From: Methanolobus vulcani
GTDB lineage: Archaea > Halobacteriota > Methanosarcinia > Methanosarcinales > Methanosarcinaceae
NCBI RefSeq assembly: GCF_006546655.1
Contig: NZ_VIAQ01000014.1
Location: 1 to 50,930 of the forward strand
Direction of reading: 5' to 3'
DNA length: 50,930 nt
The position numbers were made by a program, and so were the translations under genes. Positions 8,547-16,780 of this stretch are shown here, piece by piece; position 1 is the stretch's first letter, and every line of letters begins with the position of its first letter. The notes beneath the pieces were generated by a model, which saw only the letters and a list, made by a program, of their open reading frames with translations, did no database searches and was not told the origin of the DNA.

Positions 8547-10745
8547 ATGATAAAAGGGGATAAGCGAACAGATGTTGATATCAACTTCATTAAGATAAAG
8601 ATATTTATAATACTGTATGTTTTATTGGCTGGTCTCTGGATATTATTCTCGAATTCTTTACTAAAAGTGTTTGCTTTTGATAGGGAGACCTGTACCATGC
8701 TGGGGACCTACAAAGGGTGGGCTTTCGTTCTTGCAACTGGATTATTGTTCTATTTTTATCTGAAACCACGAGTAGAGGAAATAATAAGGTCAAATCAGGC
8801 TCTTTTTGAGACAAAGGAAGAATTGCGTGAAAGTGAAAGAAAACTAAGAGAAGCGCAGGAAATGGCACATCTTGGTTATTGGTACTGGGATGTGAAAACA
8901 GGCGATGTTGAATGGTCTGACGAAGTGTACAAGATCTTCCAACTTAATCCAAATAAATTCGTCCCTCAAATTGACTCAATACTTGCGTTGTCGCCGTGGC
9001 CTGAGGACCACCAACGCAACGAAGAGTTGATAGATCGGGCACTCAAATCCCATGATCCAGGTTCCTATGAACAGAAATTCCTTCGTCCAGATAACAGTAT
9101 TGGATACTATTACTCGACCTTCCAGGGAAAGTACGATGAAAATGGGGATCTGGTTTTGATTGTAGGAACCGTAATGGACATCACCGCACGCAAACGAGCA
9201 GAAATTGCACTAAGTAATAATGTGGGTCAACTACGCGCATTGCTGAATACTATTCCTGATCTTGTATGGCTAAAGGATGTTGATGGAGCGTATCTCGGAT
9301 GCAATCACAAATTCGAGCGTTTCTTTGGAGCAAAAGAAGCAGAGATCATTGGAAAGACCGATTATGATTTTGTTGATAAGGAACTTGCAGACTTCTTCAG
9401 AAAAAAGGACATTGAGGCATTAGAAGCTGAGAAGCCCAGTATGAATGAAGAAGAAATTACCTATGCTGATGATGGACATAAGGAATATCTGGAGACAATC
9501 AAAAGTCCCATGTATGATTCAGGTGGACAACTAATTGGAGTGCTTGGTGTTGGCAGGGATATTACAGAGCGAAAAGAAGCTGAGGTAAAAATCAAGAACA
9601 AAAAGGAGAAACTGTTCCAAATAATAAATGGTAACCCTACGCCAACATTTGTAATAAACAATGATCATGTAGTCACACACTGGAACAAAGCTATTGAAAG
9701 ATTAACAGGTGTTAAAACTGAGGATGTTATTGGGACAAAAAGAGAATGGACAAAAACTCTCTATGGTTTTGAAAGACCGACACTTGCTGACCTTTTAGTC
9801 GATAATCGTGTAGATGAAATAAAAGAATTCTATGCTAAAAAGAATTTTCAGGTTTCTTTTATAAAAGAAGGATACCAGGCTGAAGATTATTTCCCAATCC
9901 TGGGTAAATGGCTTCTATTCACAGCTGCACCAATCAAGGACTCTGACAACAAGATTGTAGGAGCCATAGAGACATTACAAGATATTACCGTATTAAAACA
10001 AGCTGTAAAGGCAATGTTTGATGCAAAGAATACAGCAGAGCATTCGTCTCGTGTAAAGAGTGAATTCCTTGCAAGCATGAGCCATGAACTACGCACACCT
10101 CTTACATCAGTGATCGGTTTTTCTGATGTATTGCAGGATGGGGTAGCAGGAGAGCTCACTGAAAAACAGCTTGGATACGTAAATAACATCAATTCAAGTG
10201 GAAAACATCTTCTTGCTCTCATAAATGATGTTCTCGATCTGTCTAAAATAGAAGCAGGTAAAATGGACCTTCAGTGCGAGAAGTTCGTATTTTCTGCAAT
10301 CATGAATGATGTTAATGAATCCATCACTTTTTTGGTAGCTAAGAAAAATATTGATCTTAAATTTGTAGATGAGATAAAAGATATTGAGATATTTGCAGAC
10401 AAATTGAAAACCAAGCAAATATTGCTAAACCTGATTGACAATGCAATCAAATTTACTCCTCCCAACGGTATAATTTCAGTCATTGCAAAGCAGACAGGCA
10501 AAGATGTCCAAATATCTGTATCAGATACGGGTATTGGAATCCCTCATGATAAATTGAAAGAAATATTTGACCCTTTTAGTCAGGTTGATGCATCACATAC
10601 AAGAAGATACGCTGGCACAGGTCTTGGACTGGCACTGGTAAAGCAATTTGTGCAAATGCATGATGGAAGGATTTGGGTTGAGAGTGAAGAAGGAAAGGGC
10701 AGTACATTTACATTTACGATACCTATTGAACAGAGAAATGCTTGA
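8547..10745 (+). CDS. Membrane-anchored three-PAS histidine kinase
   Basis: This 732-residue kinase begins with two membrane segments (about 12-33 and 48-66) separated by only a short loop, so it is anchored but has no real extracellular sensor domain. Three PAS/PAC modules follow (about 100-210, 225-345 and 355-480). Then come HisKA with His at about 513 (SHELRTPLTSVIGFSDVLQD) and an HATPase domain with NLIDNAIKF, DTGIGIP and AGTGLGLALVK. PAS2 closely matches PAS2 of the kinase at 197 (both have IIGKTDYDF and GVLGVGRDI). An earlier ATG at 8542 runs into a stop within seven codons, so the ATG at 8547 is used. No response regulator is adjacent. Confidence 0.93.
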   Translation: MIKGDKRTDVDINFIKIKIFIILYVLLAGLWILFSNSLLKVFAFDRETCTMLGTYKGWAFVLATGLLFYFYLKPRVEEIIRSNQALFETKEELRESERKLREAQEMAHLGYWYWDVKTGDVEWSDEVYKIFQLNPNKFVPQIDSILALSPWPEDHQRNEELIDRALKSHDPGSYEQKFLRPDNSIGYYYSTFQGKYDENGDLVLIVGTVMDITARKRAEIALSNNVGQLRALLNTIPDLVWLKDVDGAYLGCNHKFERFFGAKEAEIIGKTDYDFVDKELADFFRKKDIEALEAEKPSMNEEEITYADDGHKEYLETIKSPMYDSGGQLIGVLGVGRDITERKEAEVKIKNKKEKLFQIINGNPTPTFVINNDHVVTHWNKAIERLTGVKTEDVIGTKREWTKTLYGFERPTLADLLVDNRVDEIKEFYAKKNFQVSFIKEGYQAEDYFPILGKWLLFTAAPIKDSDNKIVGAIETLQDITVLKQAVKAMFDAKNTAEHSSRVKSEFLASMSHELRTPLTSVIGFSDVLQDGVAGELTEKQLGYVNNINSSGKHLLALINDVLDLSKIEAGKMDLQCEKFVFSAIMNDVNESITFLVAKKNIDLKFVDEIKDIEIFADKLKTKQILLNLIDNAIKFTPPNGIISVIAKQTGKDVQISVSDTGIGIPHDKLKEIFDPFSQVDASHTRRYAGTGLGLALVKQFVQMHDGRIWVESEEGKGSTFTFTIPIEQRNA

Positions 10746-11222
10746 TTATTGGCCATAAGTATTACGGTTCTACAAGCACTGTTCTTTTATAGATAACACT
10801 ATTTTTTTTAAGAGTTTGCGTATCCTTAATGGTTATTTGACGCAATATTAGAATCAATAGTTCAACTTCATCAATATTCTGATTCTATGTCTATGACAAA
10901 ACAAACAACTGCATATATAATTTACTTGTAATTAATATTTTATGCTAAAATATCATGAAAAAATTATGAAATTGGTATGAGTTGATGACTTTGTCAAAAA
11001 ATAACTTAATAGGGGCAATAGTTCATTTTATAGCATCTATAAAGTTACTTAATAAATTTATGATTACCTGCTACAAAGTTGCACATTAATATACAAATAA
11101 TTATATATAAATAAATGCCATATATTTTTTTGTAATTATACTATGTTTAATTAAATTATTTGTTTAATTTGGCATATTATAAATGCGGGAAATAAATCTC
11201 TTTGAAAAGAGGTGTTAGGTCA
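10746..11222. other. AT-rich gap with promoter before the FIST operon
   Basis: No convincing coding frame is seen in about 480 bases. The 3' part holds a likely TATA box (CATATTATAAATG around 11172-11184). A small stem CTCTT/AAGAG just before the start at 11223 overlaps the ribosome binding site GAGGTG, so it could partly mask it. Confidence 0.55.
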
Positions 11223-11432
11223 ATGGCAGGTAAAATAAAGAAAATGATAGAACACATAATATCAAAAAAAAGTGGTAATGATTCTACACTAGCTTCTTCG
11301 TTAAACGCTAAGTTATGCTTGCAAGGTGTTATTCCTAAAAAATATGATGCTTCATCTCCAGATGATCCAGTAATAATAGGAAAATTACAAACAATTGCAG
11401 CAGAATGGGGAGTTAGTCTGGCTGGAGTGTGA
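11223..11432 (+). CDS. Small protein of unknown function upstream of FIST
   Basis: I do not recognise this 69-residue protein. It starts with a basic helix (MAGKIKKMIEHIISKKSG) and then has a compact domain containing LNAKLCLQGVIPKKYDAS, SPDDPVIIGKL and AAEWGVSL, which suggests a small helical module. The ATG at 11223 is chosen because GAGGTG sits at the right distance; an upstream ATG at 11202 has no such site. The stop is only four bases before the ATG of the FIST gene, so the two are almost certainly translated from one message and may act together. No membrane segment or metal motif is present. Confidence 0.8.
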   Translation: MAGKIKKMIEHIISKKSGNDSTLASSLNAKLCLQGVIPKKYDASSPDDPVIIGKLQTIAAEWGVSLAGV

Positions 11433-11436
11433 GAAA

Positions 11437-12543
11437 ATGAACATAGTAAAAGCAAAATCTGATAAAACAACAACAAAAGAAGCTGTCGAGGAGATTAAAA
11501 GTATCTTTGGCAACTTTGAACCAAGAATGGTCCTTTTCTTTGCATCATCTAATTATGAGTCTGAAAAAATAAGTGCAGAAATGAAAGCCACTTTCCCAAG
11601 TAGCGATATTATAGGATGTTCTACAGCTGGAGAGATCACTAGCGGTGAAATGCTTAAAAATTCAGTTGTTGCAATGGCTTTTAATTCTGATGTCTTGAAC
11701 AATGTGAAAATCGAAATTGTTGAAGGTATTTCTGATGGCGTAGATATTTCTGATGCAATGAATTCCTTTGAATCATTCTATGGCAAAAAGATGACTGAGA
11801 TGGATTACAAGAAATATCTTGGAATGGTGCTTATTGATGGATTGACCTGTGCTGAAGAAAGCCTGATGGAGAACATAGGCAATAAAACCAATGTTTTCTT
11901 TGTGGGTGGCTCTGCAGGAGATGATCTGAAGTTTGAGGCAACACATGTTTGTGCAAATGGCAAAAGCTACAGTGATGCAGCTGTGCTCGCATTAATGGAT
12001 GTTAAATCCGGTTTTGATATAATAAAGACCCAGAGCTTCAAAGTGCTGGACAAGGTTTTGGTAGCAACAAAAGTCAATGAGTCATCAAGAGAAATTCTAG
12101 AGTTCAACAACGAACCTGCAGCAGTTGCTTATGCAAAAGCACTCGATGTTCCAGTGGATGAACTTTCAAGTCATTTTATGAGTAATCCTCTTGGACTGAT
12201 GATAGACGATGAACCTTATGTAAGAAGTCCACAGGCTGTAGAAGGATCAAGTGTTAAATTCTATTGTTCAATTCTCGAAGGCATGGAATTATCCCTCCTG
12301 GAATCTGCAAATATTATAGAAGAAACTGCAAACGCTCTCCAGCAGAAAGTTGAAGAGTTCGGAGAGATCAGTGGTCTTGTGAACTTCAATTGCATTCTGA
12401 GAACTTTAAACCTTGAAAGTGACGGTAAGAGCAAGGAATATGCTGAAATATTCAATGATATACCCACAACTGGTTTTAGTACTTATGGAGAGCAATATCT
12501 GGGACACATAAACCAGACTGCAACCATGATCATTTTCAAATGA
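11437..12543 (+). CDS. FIST N and C domain signal-sensing protein
   Basis: This protein of 368 residues (from the ATG at 11437) shows the FIST N-terminal domain (FASSNYESEKISAEMKATFP, IIGCSTAGEI) and the FIST C-terminal domain (SHFMSNPLGLMIDDEPYVR, LVNFNCILRTLNL, TGFSTYGEQYLGHINQT). FIST proteins are ligand-sensing partners of kinases, chemoreceptors or cyclic nucleotide enzymes and are thought to bind small ligands such as amino acids. Here it stands without a fused output domain, only with the 69-residue protein upstream. GGAGTGTGA before 11437 decides the start; the open frame extends to 11395 but would overlap the upstream gene. A strong hairpin terminator follows the stop. Confidence 0.92.
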   Translation: MNIVKAKSDKTTTKEAVEEIKSIFGNFEPRMVLFFASSNYESEKISAEMKATFPSSDIIGCSTAGEITSGEMLKNSVVAMAFNSDVLNNVKIEIVEGISDGVDISDAMNSFESFYGKKMTEMDYKKYLGMVLIDGLTCAEESLMENIGNKTNVFFVGGSAGDDLKFEATHVCANGKSYSDAAVLALMDVKSGFDIIKTQSFKVLDKVLVATKVNESSREILEFNNEPAAVAYAKALDVPVDELSSHFMSNPLGLMIDDEPYVRSPQAVEGSSVKFYCSILEGMELSLLESANIIEETANALQQKVEEFGEISGLVNFNCILRTLNLESDGKSKEYAEIFNDIPTTGFSTYGEQYLGHINQTATMIIFK

Positions 12544-12555
12544 AGTAAAACATTT

Positions 12556-12579
12556 GTTCCCTATTTAGGGAACTTTTTT
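12556..12579 (+). terminator. Hairpin terminator after the FIST gene
   Basis: GTTCCCTA and TAGGGAAC form an 8-bp stem with a two-base centre (12556-12573), directly followed by six T. It starts 12 bases after the FIST stop codon. Confidence 0.8.
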
Positions 12580-12618
12580 ATTTTCAATCTATTTATTAAT
12601 AATATAATACCTGTAAGT

Positions 12619-12682
12619 CTTGTATGCATTCAAAATACAAGTGCTTCCTGCCAGATCAATCACTTAAATATCAGTCTGGCAG
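12619..12682 (-). repeat. Two inverted repeats at the 3' end of the DUF2283-like gene
   Basis: CTTGTAT/ATACAAG (12619-12641) and CTGCCAGA/TCTGGCAG (12648-12682) are perfect stems. The second spans the stop codon of the minus-strand gene at 12660. They may end or protect its transcript, although no T run follows on the minus strand. Confidence 0.5.
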
Positions 12683-13037
12683 ACGCTGGTGCTAAGTTCA
12701 TATCATTTGTACCTGCCGCAGAGGTTGTTCTGACAACAGGATGATTTCTTTTTTTGACAGTTAACTTCAATTCCACTCTCACTACATTATCAGATATCTT
12801 GATATCATAGTCAAGTCCAATTGGTGATAGTAACTCATGCTTGTGAACCCCATATTTTTTAGATGCTTTTGGAACTTCAACCCCGATGAATTTGTTGTCT
12901 TCGTTCATATCCAGGATAATATCATCCAGCATCATCGACGAAACACATTCGCATTCCACGTGGCGAACATGTAATGTATCATTCAAGAGATCATAGTCAA
13001 ATTTTCCGGATTGGGAATCTCTTTGTTTATCGTTCAT
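12660..13037 (-). CDS. DUF2283-like protein
   Basis: The first 70 residues of this 125-residue protein fit the DUF2283 pattern: FDYDLLNDTLHVRHV, then DDIILDMNEDNKFIGVEVPKASKKYGV. That family consists of small beta-rich proteins of unknown function, usually about 60-70 residues long. The C-terminal half here (HELLSPIGLDYDIKISDNVVRV and a basic tail) is an extension I do not recognise. GGGTGA lies before the second of two overlapping ATGs; the first ATG runs into a stop after four codons, which settles the start. The gene is convergent with the FIST gene. Confidence 0.8.
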   Translation of the reverse strand: MNDKQRDSQSGKFDYDLLNDTLHVRHVECECVSSMMLDDIILDMNEDNKFIGVEVPKASKKYGVHKHELLSPIGLDYDIKISDNVVRVELKLTVKKRNHPVVRTTSAAGTNDMNLAPASARLIFK

Positions 13038-13454
13038 TCATTTCACCCGTCTTTTTGCTTCCTGTTTAAACAAAGGAGAAACTAGCTTGAAAGCCAGCGT
13101 TTTATAATGTCCCTATTCAATAGAATAGCAAAAATCCAACCACCTGCAAAGGATCGTACCATCATATATTTGTCCTTGGGTAATCCTGTTATACTCAAAA
13201 TGTCTATTTAATTCTATTGTATTGAAACTATATACAAACATAGCAAAAAATTGTATTAAAACCGAAATCAGAAGAATCAAAAGAAGTAGTTGAGTGTGGG
13301 GTGGGGTCGATGCCATTCGCAACCTAGATAACGCTTCTCCAGATGACGCTTCTGGAGCGCGGATCGAGGTGCTAAGCTGCGCTCAGCACCGCAATAATAA
13401 GAAGAAAAACGTTGTGACTCTGCAAGAACAAACTACAAGAGAAATAGATAATTG
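13038..13454. other. Non-coding region with GC-rich stem-loops
   Basis: No convincing gene is seen. The segment at about 13288-13412 is much richer in GC than its surroundings. It contains CTCCAG/CTGGAG and GGTGCT/AGCACC stems in close succession (about 13338-13393). It lies downstream of the minus-strand tRNA-Val, so it may be part of the tRNA transcript's trailer, a separate small RNA or a decayed mobile element. A 69-codon open frame across it was rejected. Confidence 0.5.
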
Positions 13455-13531
13455 TGGTGGGCCCGATGAGATTCGAACTCATGACCCCCGCCGTGTAAAG
13501 GCGATGTCATAACCGGCTAGACCACGGGCCC
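13455..13531 (-). tRNA. tRNA-Val (anticodon TAC)
   Basis: The minus strand gives a complete cloverleaf. The acceptor stem GGGCCCG pairs with CGGGCCC. The anticodon loop TTTACAC has TAC as the anticodon, which reads valine. The T arm carries GTTCGAATC, and the D arm contains TAGCCGGTTA. The CCA end is encoded (13455-13457). No intron is visible. The gene is flanked on both sides by GC-rich hairpins. Confidence 0.95.
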
Positions 13532-13856
13532 ATTGCTTGCGAATAAAGTTGTTCGGTGGCGCTTTCGCCCTCGAGCAACCCATAAATGTAACTAGTTGTA
13601 TATAACCTTTTTTGGTGAATGAGCTGGAAAAAAGGATAAAACTGTGAATATCACAGAAAATCCGGTATAAATCTAGAAATCTGACGTAGTTGTGATGTGG
13701 GGTTTAAAAACAAAAAGATAAAATCAATCTTTTTCACTGCCGTAAGTGGAGGGCCTGGGATAAACTGAGAACTTGCCCGTCATCTTAGTGATCTCAACCT
13801 TAATTATAGCAACTTTATTGATAAAAAGGAAAAAGAAAAATGAAGAAATGAAATTA
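13532..13856. other. Gap upstream of tRNA-Val with a strong hairpin
   Basis: At 13548-13579 a long GC-rich hairpin, read on the minus strand as GTTGCTCGAGGGCG, a short loop, then CGCCACCGAACAAC, forms about 14 pairs including G-U pairs. It lies 17 bases before the tRNA 5' end and may be a processing signal or part of a small RNA. The rest is AT-rich. A frame from 13773 encodes a hydrophobic stretch with a KRKKK tail but has a stop directly before it and runs into the antisense of the next gene, so it is not called. Confidence 0.5.
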
Positions 13857-14159
13857 TCACACGAAATAATCTACAACTACTCTGTTATCATTGATCTTTC
13901 CGACGAACCCAGCAACTTTCAGGTGTTCAGGATGTACCTGGTAGGTCTTGAAAGCTGACTCATCACTAAACTCTGAATAAAGAGTGACATCATAAGCAGC
14001 ATCAGAAGGAATTGCATTAATTCCTACTTCGATAACACCAATCTCAGGTATCTTAGATTTAAGAGCCTCAAGCTTCTCCTTCATGAGTTTTGCATTCTCT
14101 TCCTTGCTGTTACCTTCTGCACTTTCCTTCAATTTCCACATAACTATATGCTTTAACAT
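13857..14159 (-). CDS. Dabb-family protein (dimeric alpha/beta barrel)
   Basis: This 100-residue protein matches the stress-responsive A/B barrel (Dabb) family. It starts MLKHIVMWKLKE, has a central helix with LEALKSKIPEIGVIEVGIN and ends with the YQVHPEHLKVAGFV motif including the family's HPxH. Members form small dimeric barrels; some act on polyketides, but most have no known reaction. No cofactor or substrate can be inferred. It is a single gene, divergent from the cation transporter operon at 14284. Confidence 0.9.
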   Translation of the reverse strand: MLKHIVMWKLKESAEGNSKEENAKLMKEKLEALKSKIPEIGVIEVGINAIPSDAAYDVTLYSEFSDESAFKTYQVHPEHLKVAGFVGKINDNRVVVDYFV

Positions 14160-14248
14160 ATGATTTCCTCGATTCTGGAAAGGAAAGCATTGGTTTTATG
14201 TTTAACTATAGAAACAAGAAACTTTGAGAAAAAGCAATGATGCTGATA

Positions 14249-14260
14249 TGTATAAATAAT
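14249..14260 (+). promoter_or_regulatory. TATA box placing transcription start near the first codon
   Basis: TGTATAAATAAT centres near 14254. Counting about 26 bases downstream puts the transcript start at about 14280, next to the ATG at 14284. This agrees with the lack of a clear ribosome binding site and suggests a leaderless message. Confidence 0.5.
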
Positions 14261-14283
14261 AACAAAGTAAATAGGCCACTATA

Positions 14284-14907
14284 ATGGCTTACGACACAAG
14301 TGATGAAGACGAGGACTATGAAATAGAAGTCGTCGAGGAATACATTGGAGATTACGGAAGCGTCCGCTCCATAGTGCGTGAGGCGTTGCCATTTGAACTT
14401 ATGGCAACAATAGGAGGAGTAATATCCGGACTTATACTTTCGGGAATGAGCAAAGAGTTAGAACTAATCCCCGGACTTATTGTAATAACACCAGCAGTAC
14501 TTGGAATGCGCGGAAACATTTCGTGCACACTTGGCTCCCGTCTTGGAAGTGCCATACACATGGGTCTTATCACAAAAATAGACCGCAATCCCGAACTTAT
14601 CAATAACGTATCAGGATCTCTTTTTCTAAGTTTTATTATGTCGCTGGTTCTAGGAATTGCCGGCCATTTCATAACCATTGCACTTGGAATGCATAGTGCA
14701 GGTGCAATTACCCTAACACTTATAGCAGTCCTTGCAGGAGTTTCCTCAGGACTTATTCTTTCAGTTGTTGCAGTGCTGCTGGCACTTGGTATGTTTCGCT
14801 TCGGATTTGACCCTGACAACGTTGTAACACCTGCTATTGCCACCATTGGTGACATAGTATCCATGATAATGATCTTCCTGGCGGCAAAGGTGGTGCTTAT
14901 GATATGA
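14284..14907 (+). CDS. MgtE-like divalent cation transporter, half-size subunit 1
   Basis: This 207-residue membrane protein resembles the transmembrane half of MgtE/SLC41 magnesium transporters. It has an acidic N-terminal tail (TSDEDEDYEIEVVEEYIGD) and then about five membrane segments, with the motifs PGLIVITPAVLGMRGNISCTLGSRLGSAIHMG and, near the end, GFDPDNVVTPAIATIGDI. The P-A-L-GMRGN and DPDNVVTP motifs are typical of the family's pore. The regulatory N and CBS domains of bacterial MgtE are absent. The stop overlaps the next start by four bases (ATGA), so the two halves are co-translated and probably pair. Confidence 0.87.
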   Translation: MAYDTSDEDEDYEIEVVEEYIGDYGSVRSIVREALPFELMATIGGVISGLILSGMSKELELIPGLIVITPAVLGMRGNISCTLGSRLGSAIHMGLITKIDRNPELINNVSGSLFLSFIMSLVLGIAGHFITIALGMHSAGAITLTLIAVLAGVSSGLILSVVAVLLALGMFRFGFDPDNVVTPAIATIGDIVSMIMIFLAAKVVLMI

Positions 14908-15461
14908 CCTACTACACAGTCAGAGGCATAGTAGGAAGGGGATTCCCCATCCTGCTGGTAACATCCATCATAGGCATATTCTCTGGCCAGGTACTTAACA
15001 TTGAAATCGATAAAATAGTATCAATGCCAATTATACTGGTGCTCATCCCGGCGTTTATCAAAATTGGAGGAGACACCGGCAGTATGCTTGGAGCAAGACT
15101 TTCCTCATCCTTCCATATGGGTTTTGGAAGTCAGCTGCACAGGAACCCAGTTGTTCGAAACAGTGTTTACGCTGCCCTTATAGTTGGCCTGGTTGCGTGT
15201 GTGTTTGTCAGTATCACAGTCTGGATAACCGGAATGCTATTTGACATGAAGATCGCATTCTTCACACTTCTGGTGCTCTGCCTTTTAGCAGGTACATTTG
15301 AACTGCTGGCAGTTTTCTCAGCCACCATTGCCATCGCATTTGCATCACATCGGTTCGGAGTTGATCCTGATGACACCGTTATTCCGCTTATTGCCACACT
15401 CGGTGACCTGATAGGAGTCAGCGGAATTTTCATGGCAATGCACATCATGAACCTGATATAA
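14904..15461 (+). CDS. MgtE-like divalent cation transporter, half-size subunit 2
   Basis: This 185-residue protein is the second of two tandem MgtE-type membrane proteins, with about five membrane segments. It shows IILVLIPAFIKIGGDTGSML, a counterpart of the PAVLGMRGN motif in the first, and FGVDPDDTVIPLIATLGDL near the end. The repeated architecture indicates a duplication; eukaryotic SLC41 proteins carry two such halves in one chain. The start overlaps the upstream stop by four bases. Magnesium is the likeliest substrate, but cobalt or another divalent cation is possible. Confidence 0.87.
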   Translation: MTYYTVRGIVGRGFPILLVTSIIGIFSGQVLNIEIDKIVSMPIILVLIPAFIKIGGDTGSMLGARLSSSFHMGFGSQLHRNPVVRNSVYAALIVGLVACVFVSITVWITGMLFDMKIAFFTLLVLCLLAGTFELLAVFSATIAIAFASHRFGVDPDDTVIPLIATLGDLIGVSGIFMAMHIMNLI

Positions 15462-15524
15462 CTATAACTATAATGAAGATAAAAACCAATAAAAAAGTAA
15501 GAATATAATGAACGGTAGAAATTT

Positions 15525-16730
15525 ATGAGTCCCAAGGAAATTAGGTATATTCCACGTAATCTCAAGGACCTCCTGATAGAGATGAAGGATACATCCGAAC
15601 TCATGGTGGATCTGGCATACTCAGCTATGATCTATGATGACGAGGATATTGCGGAAGAGGTTATTCGCCTCGAAGAAAAGATGGATACACTTGATTATCA
15701 TATGAAAATCGCTGCCATGCTCAGTACAAGACGTGTTGAGGAAGCAGAGGAAATGTCAGGTGTGCTTCAGGTTGCACGTGCATCTGAAAACATCGCAAAC
15801 GCAGCAGGTGACATTGCCCAGATCGTTGTCAGGGATGTTGGTATTCCAATGGAACTAAAACTGGCAATGAGAGAAGCTGAGGAAACCATCTCAAGAGCAA
15901 CAGTAAGCGAAGATTCAAAACTTGCAGGTATGAATCTGGAAGACATTGAACTTGACACCGAAGCCGGAATGTGGATTATCGCAATACGCCGCAATGAAGA
16001 GTGGATATATGATCCAAACCATGCGACTCGTATAAGACCGGATGATGTCATATTTGCCAGAGGGCATGACGAAGGTGTTCCTCTTTTCATAGAACTTGTT
16101 ACTAATCGCAAGTATGTGCCAAGGACAATGGAACATGAGAGGTTCCTGATTGACCTTGAAAGAGCTGTTGATATCATCGTTGAAATGAAGAATATGGGAG
16201 AACTTTCAGTAGGACTTGCATATTCTGCCCTGCTTTTCAACAATGAGGACATCGCTCACGAAGTAAAGGCTCTTGAGTCGGAAATGGATATTATGAAGCA
16301 CGAACTCCAGCACTGGGTACTTGAAACTGCAAAACACGTACCTGATGTGAATACTCTCCGTGGCCTGCTTCAACTTGCAAACTCTGCAGAAGCGATTTCA
16401 GATGCAGCATACACTATTGCAGATACGGTTCTCAGGGATATAGACCTGCATCCGATCATCACAATTGCTGTAAGGGAATCCGATGAAGTTATAACAAAAC
16501 TCGTAGTTCAGGACTGCTCACCAATAATTGAGAAGACATTTGGCCAGCTGAAACTGGAAACCGAAACCGGTGTACATGTGATGGCTATCAAAAGAGATGA
16601 CAGGTGGGTCTACAGGCCTAACAAGAGAACTGTTGTAAAAGCCGGAGACATCCTTATCGCAAGGGGTTCACACACTGGAGAAGAGGCATTATTCGAGCTG
16701 TGTGCATGTCCGCTTGACGACGATAATTAA
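15525..16730 (+). CDS. Duplicated PhoU-like / RCK_C (TrkA-C) regulatory protein
   Basis: This 401-residue soluble protein consists of two similar halves. Each has a PhoU-like helical bundle (residues about 1-125 and 200-320; compare MVDLAYSAMIYDDEDIAEEV with VGLAYSALLFNNEDIAHEV). Each bundle is followed by an RCK_C domain (about 125-190 and 325-395; compare TEAGMWIIAIRRNEEWIYDP with TETGVHVMAIKRDDRWVYRP). RCK_C domains bind ligands that gate cation channels and transporters. Together with the two MgtE halves upstream, this suggests a regulator of divalent cation uptake. It follows by 63 bases in the same direction, so an operon is likely. Confidence 0.88.
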   Translation: MSPKEIRYIPRNLKDLLIEMKDTSELMVDLAYSAMIYDDEDIAEEVIRLEEKMDTLDYHMKIAAMLSTRRVEEAEEMSGVLQVARASENIANAAGDIAQIVVRDVGIPMELKLAMREAEETISRATVSEDSKLAGMNLEDIELDTEAGMWIIAIRRNEEWIYDPNHATRIRPDDVIFARGHDEGVPLFIELVTNRKYVPRTMEHERFLIDLERAVDIIVEMKNMGELSVGLAYSALLFNNEDIAHEVKALESEMDIMKHELQHWVLETAKHVPDVNTLRGLLQLANSAEAISDAAYTIADTVLRDIDLHPIITIAVRESDEVITKLVVQDCSPIIEKTFGQLKLETETGVHVMAIKRDDRWVYRPNKRTVVKAGDILIARGSHTGEEALFELCACPLDDDN

Positions 16731-16760
16731 AAAGAGTGGAATAACTTAAAATTTTTGAAA

Positions 16761-16780
16761 CCTGATCTGAAAAGATCAGG
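16761..16780. terminator. Bidirectional hairpin between convergent genes
   Basis: CCTGATCT, a GAAA loop and AGATCAGG form a perfect 8-bp stem that covers the stop codon of rpiA. T-rich sequence follows on the minus strand, and the plus-strand cation operon ends 30 bases before it. Confidence 0.75.

Noticed and set aside
11395-11436. Upstream extension of the FIST gene
   Set aside because: It would overlap the 69-residue gene and has no ribosome site; the ATG at 11437 has one.
13113-13322. 69-codon minus-strand frame with a hydrophobic stretch
   Set aside because: No ribosome binding site, no recognisable family, and it runs through the GC-rich structured segment; composition does not look coding.
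13773-13958. Frame encoding a hydrophobic helix with KRKKK tail, like the end of an archaeal surface protein
   Set aside because: Starts at TTG right after an in-frame stop and most of its 3' half is antisense to the Dabb gene. At most a tiny gene fragment.
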